Origin: Chitinophagaceae bacterium
GTDB lineage: Bacteria; Bacteroidota; Bacteroidia; Chitinophagales; Chitinophagaceae
Reading direction: 5' to 3'
DNA: 35,495 nucleotides
Assembly: GCA_947372235.1 (NCBI GenBank)
Contig: CANBSW010000029.1
Location: 1-35,495 of the forward strand
Numbering within the stretch: position 1 is the first letter of the stretch; each line of letters opens with the position of its first letter. Below the pieces are notes generated by a model. It was not told the DNA's origin and did not search any database. It worked only from the letters and a program-made list of their open reading frames with translations. Below are positions 6,774 to 13,867 of this stretch, piece after piece. A program made the translations under genes and the position numbers.

Positions 6774-8129
6774 TTATTTTGCAAGGCTGTGTATCACATC
6801 ATATTTGGTAACGATATGGTATTCGCCTTTTTCATCTTTTGCCAGTACTGCACCGCTTTCTTTGGTGATCAAATTTCCCAAACGCTCAACAGGTGTATCA
6901 AAAGCAACGATCGGATAAGCCGGTTCCAGTACACTTTCTACCGTAGCATTTTTAATCTCCGGGCTGCTGAATATCTTTAAAAACAATCCGCTTTCACTAA
7001 CTGCACCAATCAACTCATTGTTTTTTATTACCGGGATCTGTTCAATATCGTATTTCTTCATCAGTTCCACTGCCTGTGCTACCGTATGACCGGGTTCAAT
7101 GGATACCAGTTTTTTGGTACTTCTTCCACTAACAATGTCTTTAAATGTTTTTACATCTAAAAATCCGCGCTCCATCATCCACTCATCATTATAAATTTTT
7201 CCTACATAACGGCTGCCGTGATCATGAAAAATACAAACCACCACATCGTCTTTGGTAAGGGTTGATTTTAATTGCATCAATCCCTGTATACAGCTGCCCG
7301 CACTGTATCCACAGAAGAGTCCTTCTTCTTTGGCAATACGCCTGGCCATTACTGCACCGTCTTTATCAGTAACCTGCTCAAACTTATCAATCACACTCAT
7401 ATCATAATTCTGCGGAACAAAATCTTCTCCAAAACCTTCTGAAATATAAGGATGCACCTGGCTCATATCTATCTCACCGGTATTATAATATTTGGTCAGC
7501 AACGATCCATACACATCAATGGCCCAGATCTGTATGTTGGGATTTTTTTCTTTCAGGTACATGGCTGTTCCGGTAATGGTTCCACCGGTGCCGGCTGTGC
7601 AAACTAAGTGCGTGATTTTTCCTTCTGTTTGCTCCCATATTTCCGGTCCGGTACTTTCATAATGCGCCTGACGGTTGGCCAGGTTATCGTACTGGTTCAT
7701 GTACATAGAATTGGGTACTTCCTGGCCCAGTCTTTTGGCCACACTGTAATAACTTTTGGGATCTTCGGGTAGCACATTGGTAGGGCAAACAATTACTTCT
7801 GCACCCACAGCTTTCAGTATATCCGCCTTTTCTTTGGATTGTTTATCAGTAGTAACAAAAATGCATTTATAGCCTTTTACGCAGGCAGCCAATGCCAGGC
7901 CCATACCGGTATTGCCACTGGTGCCTTCAATGATGGTTCCGCCTGGTTTTAGTTTACCTTCTTTTTCGGCAACTTCCACCATTTTCAAAGCCATACGGTC
8001 TTTGATGGAATTACCGGGATTAAAATAATCCACTTTTGCCAGCACGGTTGCAGGAATATCTTTAGTGATCCTGTTAAGTTTGATCAGAGGGGTATTGCCA
8101 ATGGTTTCCAGAATATTATTAAGCCACAT
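6774..8129 (-). CDS. Cystathionine beta-synthase (PLP domain plus CBS-domain pair)
   Basis: It should condense serine, or an activated serine, with homocysteine or sulfide by beta-replacement. The PLP domain (about 1-320) shows GNTPLIKL (11-18), the PLP lysine K43 in NPGNSIKDR, the substrate loop TSGNTG (70-75), the phosphate loop GTGGT (180-184) and GYSAGS (274-279). A regulatory pair of CBS domains fills about 334-451 (IVSGRSTKKLV..., then VESVLEPAYPIVAFDTP...). There is no N-terminal haem-binding extension. The name cystathionine beta-synthase rests on the domain layout; cysteine-synthase activity is possible. The ATG at 8129 is preceded by a promoter -7 element at 8150-8157, implying a leader of about 15 bases. 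Confidence 0.9.
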   Translation of the reverse strand: MWLNNILETIGNTPLIKLNRITKDIPATVLAKVDYFNPGNSIKDRMALKMVEVAEKEGKLKPGGTIIEGTSGNTGMGLALAACVKGYKCIFVTTDKQSKEKADILKAVGAEVIVCPTNVLPEDPKSYYSVAKRLGQEVPNSMYMNQYDNLANRQAHYESTGPEIWEQTEGKITHLVCTAGTGGTITGTAMYLKEKNPNIQIWAIDVYGSLLTKYYNTGEIDMSQVHPYISEGFGEDFVPQNYDMSVIDKFEQVTDKDGAVMARRIAKEEGLFCGYSAGSCIQGLMQLKSTLTKDDVVVCIFHDHGSRYVGKIYNDEWMMERGFLDVKTFKDIVSGRSTKKLVSIEPGHTVAQAVELMKKYDIEQIPVIKNNELIGAVSESGLFLKIFSSPEIKNATVESVLEPAYPIVAFDTPVERLGNLITKESGAVLAKDEKGEYHIVTKYDVIHSLAK

Positions 8130-8149
8130 AAACTAACACTTGTTTGCAA

Positions 8150-8157
8150 CAAAGATA
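8150..8157 (-). promoter_or_regulatory. Bacteroidota-type -7 element for the cystathionine beta-synthase gene
   Basis: On the minus strand the octamer is TATCTTTG, a full match to TAnnTTTG, 20 bases before the ATG. No convincing TTG element is found at the usual distance upstream, so only the -7 half is supported. The near-palindrome on the minus strand of 8133-8148 (TGCAAACAAGTGTTAG) would cover the expected transcription start. Confidence 0.5.
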
Positions 8158-8283
8158 AAGTTTTGTGCCTCCGGAAGAGGGCCAATTGTAAAATAGATAC
8201 TGCGAAATAGGGAATTTGTAAAAGATCATCGCGCCATGATAACTCTGTCATGTATAATTAACCAGACAGATAAACCTCCCCTA

Positions 8284-8466
8284 TTAAAACAGTTTTACCA
8301 TAAATACAGAAGCACTTTCATCGTGGCCATTGGTTGCTTCTTTAACAACTTCAGTTTTGTTTTTATCGGTTGACGCACTATTGTTGCTATGGAGGTATCC
8401 AAAAATAACAGCAGGTACAAGGGCAACAAGGGCGATTACGTTTGCAGTAAAAATGAGCTTTTTCAT
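8284..8466 (-). CDS. Small membrane or secreted peptide, unknown function (60 residues)
   Basis: Not recognised. The product begins MKKLIFTANVIALVALVPAVIFGYL: two lysines followed by a hydrophobic segment of about 20 residues, then a polar tail of about 35 residues rich in N, S, T, K and E and ending VFMVKLF. It could be a single-pass inner-membrane peptide or a short exported protein; no lipobox cysteine is present. It is supported as a real gene by a good promoter (TTG, 20 bases, TATCTTTG) with a short leader, and by an unusual 9-bp dyad overlapping the -33 element. It lies 154 bases upstream of the cystathionine beta-synthase gene, on the same strand. Confidence 0.6.
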   Translation of the reverse strand: MKKLIFTANVIALVALVPAVIFGYLHSNNSASTDKNKTEVVKEATNGHDESASVFMVKLF

Positions 8467-8505
8467 AAAATGTATTTTTTGATGTTTTTAATTACTTTGA
8501 TAGAA

Positions 8506-8536
8506 CAAAGATAAAGTATTTGATAGTACTATGCAA
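8506..8536 (-). promoter_or_regulatory. Promoter of the 60-residue peptide gene
   Basis: Minus strand: -33 TTG at 8534-8536, a 20-base spacer, and -7 TATCTTTG at 8506-8513. This matches the Bacteroidota primary-sigma consensus. The expected start of transcription, near 8499, gives a leader of about 30 bases before the ATG at 8466. The -33 element falls in the spacer of the dyad at 8524-8548. Confidence 0.65.
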
Positions 8537-8548
8537 TATATAGTACTA
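8524..8548. promoter_or_regulatory. Perfect 9-bp dyad over the -33 promoter element (candidate operator)
   Basis: TAGTACTAT (8524-8532), 7 bases, ATAGTACTA (8540-8548). The arms are exact reverse complements and each holds the palindrome AGTACT. A partial third copy (TAGTATT) follows at 8558-8564. Because the dyad covers the -33 TTG of the downstream promoter, a bound dimer would be expected to repress it; the regulator is unknown. Confidence 0.6.
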
Positions 8549-8720
8549 ATTAAAGAGTAGTATTTTCGATGGCATAATAATGAGTTATGCTTTGGAATGC
8601 AGTAAATACAAGGGTTTGCAGATTCAGTCTATTCCAAAATGACTAAAATCTGATTTTGATGAGTGGAAAAATAGGAGGATGGGTGACAGAGAAAATAGCC
8701 CGGTTGGGAGGATTTGGCGA

Positions 8721-9305
8721 TTATTTTCGCTCAAAATCTCTGTCTACAGAAAACTTCTCCGGAAATTTTGGGTGGATTTGGCTGTAGAAATTCATGATTT
8801 CCCGCATATCGATGGTAAAATCTGAAGGATAAATCACTTTACCAATGCCAGCTTTCTTTTTTTGATAGTCTACATAACCCAGACAAATAGGTACACCTGC
8901 ACCCCGGGCCACATGGTAAAAACCCGTTTTCCATTTATTGGAAAGGCTGCGGCTTCCTTCGGGGGTAATTACAATAATCAATTCCTCATTTTGATCAAAT
9001 AATTCAATCATGGATTCCACAAAACTGTTTCTTTCAGAACCCACACTGCGGGGTGAACGGTCGATGGCAATGCCGCCCAAGGGTTTCATTAATAAACTAA
9101 AAGGAAACCTCATCCATTCTTTCTTGATGGTAAACCTGATCTTCAGCTTATAAATGGCAAAAGATACCATCGTATACCATAAATCCCAGTTACTGGTATG
9201 CGGTGCTGCTATAATGATGCATTTCTTGATTTCAGGTGGCAGACTTTCATCAACGGTCCAATGGCTTATTTTAAAAATGCGGGCACAAAACGAAGAAACG
9301 CTCAT
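8721..9305 (-). CDS. PlsC-like lysophospholipid acyltransferase family protein
   Basis: A 194-residue member of the 1-acyl-glycerol-3-phosphate acyltransferase superfamily, acting at the inner membrane to put a second acyl chain on a lysophospholipid or a related acceptor. Motif I is H36-x4-D41 (APHTSNWDL), motif II is GGIAIDRS (77-84), and motif III is TPEGSRS (114-120) with E116. It is shorter than classical PlsC (about 240 residues), and it lacks a clear N-terminal transmembrane helix, so the acceptor may differ from lysophosphatidic acid. It lies 98 bases downstream of plsX on the same strand, which fits phospholipid synthesis: PlsX makes acyl-phosphate for the first acylation. ATG at 9305. 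Confidence 0.85.
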   Translation of the reverse strand: MSVSSFCARIFKISHWTVDESLPPEIKKCIIIAAPHTSNWDLWYTMVSFAIYKLKIRFTIKKEWMRFPFSLLMKPLGGIAIDRSPRSVGSERNSFVESMIELFDQNEELIIVITPEGSRSLSNKWKTGFYHVARGAGVPICLGYVDYQKKKAGIGKVIYPSDFTIDMREIMNFYSQIHPKFPEKFSVDRDFERK

Positions 9306-9403
9306 TCAATAAATAATTAGGTCTGATAACAACAGATAAGGAGTCAGAAAGTTCTGCCTTAATAAAGTGGGGAATTGGAAACTAAATGGGATTCGTAAAA
9401 GAA

Positions 9404-10348
9404 TCAGGATTTGAATTTGTCGGCAATCTTTCCGCAAAGATCACTTTCGATCATTTTCTCAGCAACATCGATCATATTCCTGAAAGCTTTGTCGTTGCTG
9501 ATTCCGTGGCCAATGATCACCGGTTTGGCCACACCCAATACAGGTGTACCGCCATAGTTTTCATAATGGAAACGGGTAAAATAGGCATCATTTCCATAAC
9601 CGCGTTGCTGTGTAATATCATACACAGATTCTGCCAGTTTAAGAACGATATTTCCGGTAAACCCATCACACACAATTACATCAGCCTTATCATTAAACAA
9701 GTCTCGGCCTTCTATATTACCAATGAAATTGATTTGTGTATTTTCTTTTAAGAGGGGATAAGTGGCCTGGGTAAGAATATTGCCTTTACCTTCTTCTTCG
9801 CCCACATTCATCAAACCAACTTTAGGGTTGTTGATGTTGAGGATGTATTGGGCATATAAACTTCCCAATAAGGCAAACTGATTTAATTGTTCCGGTTTGC
9901 AGTCGGCATTCAGTCCTACATCTACCAACACACCCGTACCGCCATTGATTTTTGGAACGATGGTGGAAATGGTAGGTCTCATCACACCTTCCACAGCTTT
10001 GATGCTGAACATGGCGCCTACCAGCATGGCACCTGTATTTCCGGCACTGATAAAAGCATCAATTTTCCCCGTTGCCAGCATATGAAAACCGATGGCAATG
10101 GAAGAACGCTGTTTTTCTTTCAGCGCTTTGGTGGGATGTTCGTGGTAACCAATTACTTCGGGGGCATGTACCAAATGCAAATTAGGTGATGTAACCCGGT
10201 GTTCCTCTAACAGAGGTTTTACCAGTGTTTCATCACCTATGCAATATAGTTGGGCCGTACGTATATTGTCAGACAAGTATAGCTGCAAGCCTTTCACCGC
10301 TTCCAGCGGTGCAAAATCTCCACCCATCATGTCTAAACCAATATTCAT
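9404..10348 (-). CDS. plsX: Phosphate acyltransferase PlsX
   Basis: PlsX converts acyl-ACP to acyl-phosphate, the donor used by PlsY in the first step of phosphatidic acid synthesis; it is a peripheral cytoplasmic enzyme. The 314-residue protein shows the family's opening MNIGLDMMGGDFAP (1-14), then ISAGNTGAML (100-109), VDVGLNADCKPEQL, LMNVGEEEGKGN and DGFTGNIVLK. Length is slightly short compared with E. coli PlsX, within the family range. It is third in the conserved order DUF177, rpmF, plsX, 32 bases after rpmF, and very probably shares the promoter at 11166-11197. Confidence 0.97.
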   Translation of the reverse strand: MNIGLDMMGGDFAPLEAVKGLQLYLSDNIRTAQLYCIGDETLVKPLLEEHRVTSPNLHLVHAPEVIGYHEHPTKALKEKQRSSIAIGFHMLATGKIDAFISAGNTGAMLVGAMFSIKAVEGVMRPTISTIVPKINGGTGVLVDVGLNADCKPEQLNQFALLGSLYAQYILNINNPKVGLMNVGEEEGKGNILTQATYPLLKENTQINFIGNIEGRDLFNDKADVIVCDGFTGNIVLKLAESVYDITQQRGYGNDAYFTRFHYENYGGTPVLGVAKPVIIGHGISNDKAFRNMIDVAEKMIESDLCGKIADKFKS

Positions 10349-10380
10349 CGTGGCACGAAGTAAGAGTTGATCTAAAAAGG

Positions 10381-10575
10381 TTACGCTTTCAGAGGAGCTT
10401 TTTCAGCCACTACTTTTCCTTTGTAGAACAATTTACCTTCGCTCACGTGCGCGCGGTGGCGTACATGGGTTTCACCTGTGGTGCTGTCTTTGCTTAATGT
10501 TACTTCCTGAGCTACGTAGTGAGTTCTTCTCTTGGCGCTACGTTGCTGTGAATGTCTGCGTTTAGGATTCGGCAT
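10381..10575 (-). CDS. rpmF: 50S ribosomal protein L32
   Basis: The 64-residue basic protein begins MPNPKRRHSQQRSAKRRTHY, the standard bL32 N-terminus, and continues with HVRHRAHVSEGKLFYKGKVV. The four zinc-binding cysteines of some bL32 proteins are absent, so this is the zinc-free form. It lies between DUF177 (27 bases) and plsX (32 bases), the usual operon order. ATG at 10575. Confidence 0.97.
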   Translation of the reverse strand: MPNPKRRHSQQRSAKRRTHYVAQEVTLSKDSTTGETHVRHRAHVSEGKLFYKGKVVAEKAPLKA

Positions 10576-10602
10576 ATCTCGAAATTTATAGTATCTAAAA
10601 AA

Positions 10603-11145
10603 TTATTCTAAGTCTTTAAATTTATCCAACCCTTTCCAGGCTTTGTTATTGTCTTTCTGCACTTCTTCTTCCATCTTTCTCAGCTTTTCCAATACCTCGG
10701 TGTTACATTTTGGTCCGCCCATTTCTTCTTTGCTGCACATTTTCTGCAATGGAATACTCAGGTTTACAAACTCGTAAATCCAGTCTGCCATATGCAAATG
10801 ACTTTCGCCCCTGCTTATATAATATACATCAGGATCTTCTTCCTGCTCATTCATTACTTCGGGGTCATCCACTATTTTTACAATAATGTTGAATTCGTCC
10901 CAAAGCTGCATGGGTAGTGTGTTTCCACACCTGTCGCAGGCTGTATTAACTGATCCGTCAACATCAAATTTCAACAGCATAAAGCCATTGTTTTTCTCAA
11001 GGCTTAATTTGATATTGGCGATGCAGTTTTCAAAATCCTGCTCACCATATGGTACAAAGAACTTATCGTCAATTCTGTATTCATATACATGAATCCCCGG
11101 CTTTAAACCCACAAATGCTATCTCGAACTCCCGGCGCTGACTCAT
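10603..11145 (-). CDS. DUF177/YceD-family protein
   Basis: A 180-residue DUF177 protein. The family is found upstream of rpmF across bacteria and is linked to 23S rRNA or large-subunit accumulation; the exact role here is not shown. Visible features are C70-x2-C73 (CDRCGN) and C137 and C147 (KMCSKEEMGGPKCN), a likely four-cysteine metal site, and an acidic segment between them (NEQEEDPDVYYI). The C-terminus is a charged helix ending KAWKGLDKFKDLE, the typical DUF177 end. ATG at 11145; a strong promoter 21-52 bases upstream serves DUF177, rpmF and plsX. Confidence 0.88.
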   Translation of the reverse strand: MSQRREFEIAFVGLKPGIHVYEYRIDDKFFVPYGEQDFENCIANIKLSLEKNNGFMLLKFDVDGSVNTACDRCGNTLPMQLWDEFNIIVKIVDDPEVMNEQEEDPDVYYISRGESHLHMADWIYEFVNLSIPLQKMCSKEEMGGPKCNTEVLEKLRKMEEEVQKDNNKAWKGLDKFKDLE

Positions 11146-11165
11146 AACCTTTTTTTAAGGGCTTG

Positions 11166-11197
11166 CAAAGGTACTCCAAAACAGCTGAAATGCCAAA
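11166..11197 (-). promoter_or_regulatory. Promoter of the DUF177-rpmF-plsX operon
   Basis: Minus strand: -33 TTTG at 11194-11197, a 20-base spacer, and -7 TACCTTTG at 11166-11173, an exact match to the Bacteroidota TAnnTTTG consensus. Transcription should start near 11159, giving a leader of only about 15 bases. No Shine-Dalgarno sequence precedes the ATG at 11145. Confidence 0.7.
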
Positions 11198-11268
11198 GGA
11201 AAATTGAACCCGGGCGAATTGCTGCCCAACCGGGCAATGATAGGCTATTTTATGGCATATTTGTGTAT

Positions 11269-12390
11269 ATGAACCGTGAATCTGCTATATCCGGCTTTTT
11301 ATGGGTGAAATTGGGCATTTTATTCGCTATCGCGATGGTTGTCTGGCTTTTTTCGCTTTCTCCATCGATAGTAGAATCGGTTTATTCAGTGGGAATTTAT
11401 CCCGGAATATCCTCCACTTTACGGATTTTAACCCGATGGGCGCCCTTCAGTATCGGAGATATTATCTATGGATGGATCGTTATTATACTAATCATCAATC
11501 TTGTAAAATTCATTCGGCTGCTTTATCGCAAACAATTCACCAAAGAAAAACTGTTTTTATTTCTTTTTCGGACGGTAAAAGGAGCATTGTGGCTATATAT
11601 TATTTTCAAGTTGATATGGGGATTGAATTACGACCGTTTGGGCATTTCTTACCAATTGAGGATCTCAAAAAAAGAATATACAAAAGAAGAAGTATCCCAA
11701 CTGGCCTGTCAGCTGATCGACTCATTAAATGCCTGTCGCAAGCAAATAAAAGATACCACTCTTCCCGTTCCTGAACTGGACACGGTTTATCGCAGTGCGT
11801 TTAAAGCCTACCAAACAATTTCGGAACAATATGATTTTTTAAATTATCGTAACCGTTCTGTAAAAGCCAGTTTGTATAGTGGTATCGGCGATTATATGGG
11901 CTTTTCGGGATATTATAACCCCTTTACCGGCGAAGCACAGTTGCGAACAGATGTGCCGCGCATCCTGGTTCCCTATATTGCCTGTCACGAAATGGCCCAT
12001 CAACTGGGCTATGCCAGTGAGAGTGAGGCAAATTTTGTGGGATATCTCGCAGCCGTTTCTTCTAAAGATGTGTATTTCAGGTATTCGGTTTATTTAGACC
12101 TGTTTTCCTACGCCCAGGGACAGGAGATCGCATTGTATGGAAAGGAAAAAGATTTCAAACAATTTGAACGGGTGATCAAAGAGAACCGCGCAAGATTAGA
12201 CACCCTGGTAAAAAAAGACCGCAAAGAAATTCGCGAATTTTTTCATAAAAGAAGAAATCGGATCTCACCTGCTGTTTCAAGTTTGTACGATCAGTATTTG
12301 AAAATGAATAAACAATTGGAAGGGGTTAACAGTTATGATGAAGTGGTTGGATGGTTAATTGCTTATCAAAAGATGTACGGCAAGCTATGA
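11269..12390 (+). CDS. DUF3810 family membrane protein with zinc-metallopeptidase motif
   Basis: A 373-residue protein with three hydrophobic segments in its N-terminal third: about 12-33, 63-84 and 98-118. A soluble C-terminal domain holds H240-E241-x2-H244 (CHEMAHQLGYASESEANFVGYL), with E251 or E253 placed as a third zinc ligand as in gluzincins. DUF3810 is a Bacteroidota and Firmicutes family annotated as a predicted metallopeptidase; no substrate is known to me. The frame opens with a GTG at 11263, but the ATG two codons later is the better start. The gene is divergent from the DUF177 operon and convergent with dcd, with a large hairpin after its stop. Confidence 0.85.
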   Translation: MNRESAISGFLWVKLGILFAIAMVVWLFSLSPSIVESVYSVGIYPGISSTLRILTRWAPFSIGDIIYGWIVIILIINLVKFIRLLYRKQFTKEKLFLFLFRTVKGALWLYIIFKLIWGLNYDRLGISYQLRISKKEYTKEEVSQLACQLIDSLNACRKQIKDTTLPVPELDTVYRSAFKAYQTISEQYDFLNYRNRSVKASLYSGIGDYMGFSGYYNPFTGEAQLRTDVPRILVPYIACHEMAHQLGYASESEANFVGYLAAVSSKDVYFRYSVYLDLFSYAQGQEIALYGKEKDFKQFERVIKENRARLDTLVKKDRKEIREFFHKRRNRISPAVSSLYDQYLKMNKQLEGVNSYDEVVGWLIAYQKMYGKL

Positions 12391-12396
12391 GTTGTC

Positions 12397-12436
12397 AGCC
12401 TTCAGCTTGTCTTATTTTAGCTGATAGCTGAAGGCT
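12397..12436. repeat. Inverted repeat after the DUF3810 gene
   Basis: The arms 12397-12407 (AGCCTTCAGCT) and 12426-12436 are exact reverse complements with an 18-base loop. It begins six bases after the DUF3810 stop, and could act as a weak terminator or belong to a dispersed repeat family. It abuts the larger hairpin at 12442-12565. Confidence 0.65.
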
Positions 12437-12441
12437 CATGG

Positions 12442-12565
12442 CCAATGTCGTTTGGTTAAGGTGATTACTATAAGTTTCACGCAAAGTCGCAAAGGGAGCA
12501 AAACTCTTGGCGTCTTTGCTCCCTTTGCGACTTTGCGTGAAACCTTCTTAACTAAATGACATTGG
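12442..12565. repeat. Large hairpin element with 29-bp perfect stem
   Basis: The inner arms 12474-12502 and 12515-12543 are exact 29-base reverse complements around a 12-base loop; the arm starts GTTTCACGCAAAGTCGCAAA. The outer arms 12442-12460 and 12547-12565 pair over 19 bases with two mismatches. Together they form one hairpin of about 124 bases between the convergent DUF3810 and dcd genes. The sequence resembles palindromic intergenic repeats scattered through many Bacteroidota genomes; it may also stop transcription from both sides. Confidence 0.8.
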
Positions 12566-12580
12566 GCTAATGGCTCAAAA

Positions 12581-13117
12581 CTAAAAGCTATTCTTCCACA
12601 TCATGCTCTCCACCGGCATATTGGGCTGGCCGCTGTATTTGGCGTTTCCTTTCTGGTTGTATTTAACAGCAATTTCTCCATCAACAGGAAAATAAATCAA
12701 TTGTCCGATGGGCATGCCTTTGTAAATGCGAACAGGTTGTTTGCAGGAAATTTCCAATGTCCAGTTGCCGCAAAAGCCTACATCTCCCTTACCGGCTGTT
12801 GCATGAATATCGATACCCAAACGGCCTGTAGAAGATTTTCCTTCCAGAAAGGGAACGTGAGCATGGGTTTCAGTGTATTCTTCAGTTACACCGAGGTAGA
12901 ATGCATGGGGTTGTAAAACAAAACCTTCATCAGGGATCTCAAAATATTCGATCTTATTGTGTTTTTTGGCATCCAGTTCTTCATTGATATAGGTAGCCAA
13001 TACTTTACCCAGATGCACATCATAACTGTTGCTTCCCAAATCTGCGCGATTATAAGGTTCTATTTTGATAGTACCTTTTTCCATTTCTTCGAGTATGCGG
13101 TTATCGGTAAGGATCAT
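12581..13117 (-). CDS. dcd: dCTP deaminase
   Basis: It deaminates dCTP to dUTP, the precursor for dUMP and thymidylate, in the cytoplasm. The 178-residue protein shows the family motifs: GSNSYDVHLG (28-37), EGKSSTGRLGIDIHATAGKGDVGFCGNWTLE (92-122 region) with the catalytic glutamate E122, and the C-terminal YSGQ segment that closes over the nucleotide. Length is close to the usual 190. Some relatives also hydrolyse dUTP to dUMP; the sequence alone does not decide this. It is divergent from the phosphopantetheinyl transferase gene (71 bases between starts) and convergent with DUF3810. Confidence 0.94.
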   Translation of the reverse strand: MILTDNRILEEMEKGTIKIEPYNRADLGSNSYDVHLGKVLATYINEELDAKKHNKIEYFEIPDEGFVLQPHAFYLGVTEEYTETHAHVPFLEGKSSTGRLGIDIHATAGKGDVGFCGNWTLEISCKQPVRIYKGMPIGQLIYFPVDGEIAVKYNQKGNAKYSGQPNMPVESMMWKNSF

Positions 13118-13188
13118 TTTTAGGGCTGTTAATTGTGTTGAGAGACAAATAAATCTTGAGTCTGCAATCTAATTTCTAAATTTACGCG

Positions 13189-13818
13189 GTGCCACTGTTT
13201 TATCAACAAGATATTAACCTGATCACCAAACTGGGTGTATGGAAGATCGAAGAACGGGAAGATTTTTTTCTGGGCTCTGTAACTGTACAATCTACCGTAA
13301 CCCACCCACTGAAGCGTTTGCAGCATTTGGCAGGCAGGTTTTTGTTACCCTTTTTGTTTCCTGATTTTCCGCATACTGAGATTGAGATCGCAGATACACG
13401 AAAACCTTTTTTGCCGGAAGAACAATATCATTTCTCTATTTCGCACTGCAGTAATTATGCAGCAGCCATTGTTAGCAATGCAGAAAGAGTGGGCATTGAT
13501 ATAGAAATGATTACACCGAGGGTTGACAGGATCAAACATAAATTCTTACATCCCGATGAACTAAAGTTTGTGAATACATATTCTGTTGAAGAACAAATAA
13601 AATTATTGACCGTTTTATGGAGTGCCAAAGAAGCCATGTTTAAATGGTGGGGCAGGGGAGATGTTGATTTTAGTGAAGTGTTGCGAATAAGTGATTTTTT
13701 ATTTCAGGAAAAAGGAATGATGGATGCGATGTTTGTGAAAGATGATTTTACTATTCCACTTGTTCTACATTATCAATTAATGGATGGGTTGAGTTTGGTT
13801 TGGGTGAGTAGTGAGTAG
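13189..13818 (+). CDS. 4'-phosphopantetheinyl transferase superfamily protein (Sfp type)
   Basis: It transfers the phosphopantetheine arm of coenzyme A to a serine of a carrier protein. The 209-residue protein has the two metal/CoA motifs of the superfamily: GIDIE (102-106) and WSAKEAMFKWWG (144-155), plus FSISHC (82-87), which binds the CoA phosphate. The length and a single-unit layout fit Sfp/Gsp-like proteins of Bacteroidota more than AcpS. The start is a GTG at 13189, giving MPLFYQQDIN. No polyketide or peptide synthetase gene is nearby, so the substrate may simply be the fatty-acid carrier protein. Confidence 0.9.
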   Translation: MPLFYQQDINLITKLGVWKIEEREDFFLGSVTVQSTVTHPLKRLQHLAGRFLLPFLFPDFPHTEIEIADTRKPFLPEEQYHFSISHCSNYAAAIVSNAERVGIDIEMITPRVDRIKHKFLHPDELKFVNTYSVEEQIKLLTVLWSAKEAMFKWWGRGDVDFSEVLRISDFLFQEKGMMDAMFVKDDFTIPLVLHYQLMDGLSLVWVSSE

Positions 13819-13832
13819 TGTTACGCAAGATA

Positions 13833-13860
13833 TTCACCATTGCCCATTCACCATTCACAA
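13833..13860. repeat. Two tandem 14-base repeats in a convergent junction
   Basis: The units TTCACCATTGCCCA (13833-13846) and TTCACCATTCACAA (13847-13860) match at 11 of 14 positions; a degenerate third copy starts at 13861. The array lies between the stops of the phosphopantetheinyl transferase and the kinase-like gene. Low-complexity arrays of this kind occur in many bacterial intergenic regions. Confidence 0.5.
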
Positions 13861-13867
13861 TTCGCCA

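Noticed and set aside
13833..13867. Possible CRISPR-like short tandem repeats
   Set aside because: The units are 14 bases with no spacers between them, and no cas gene is present.
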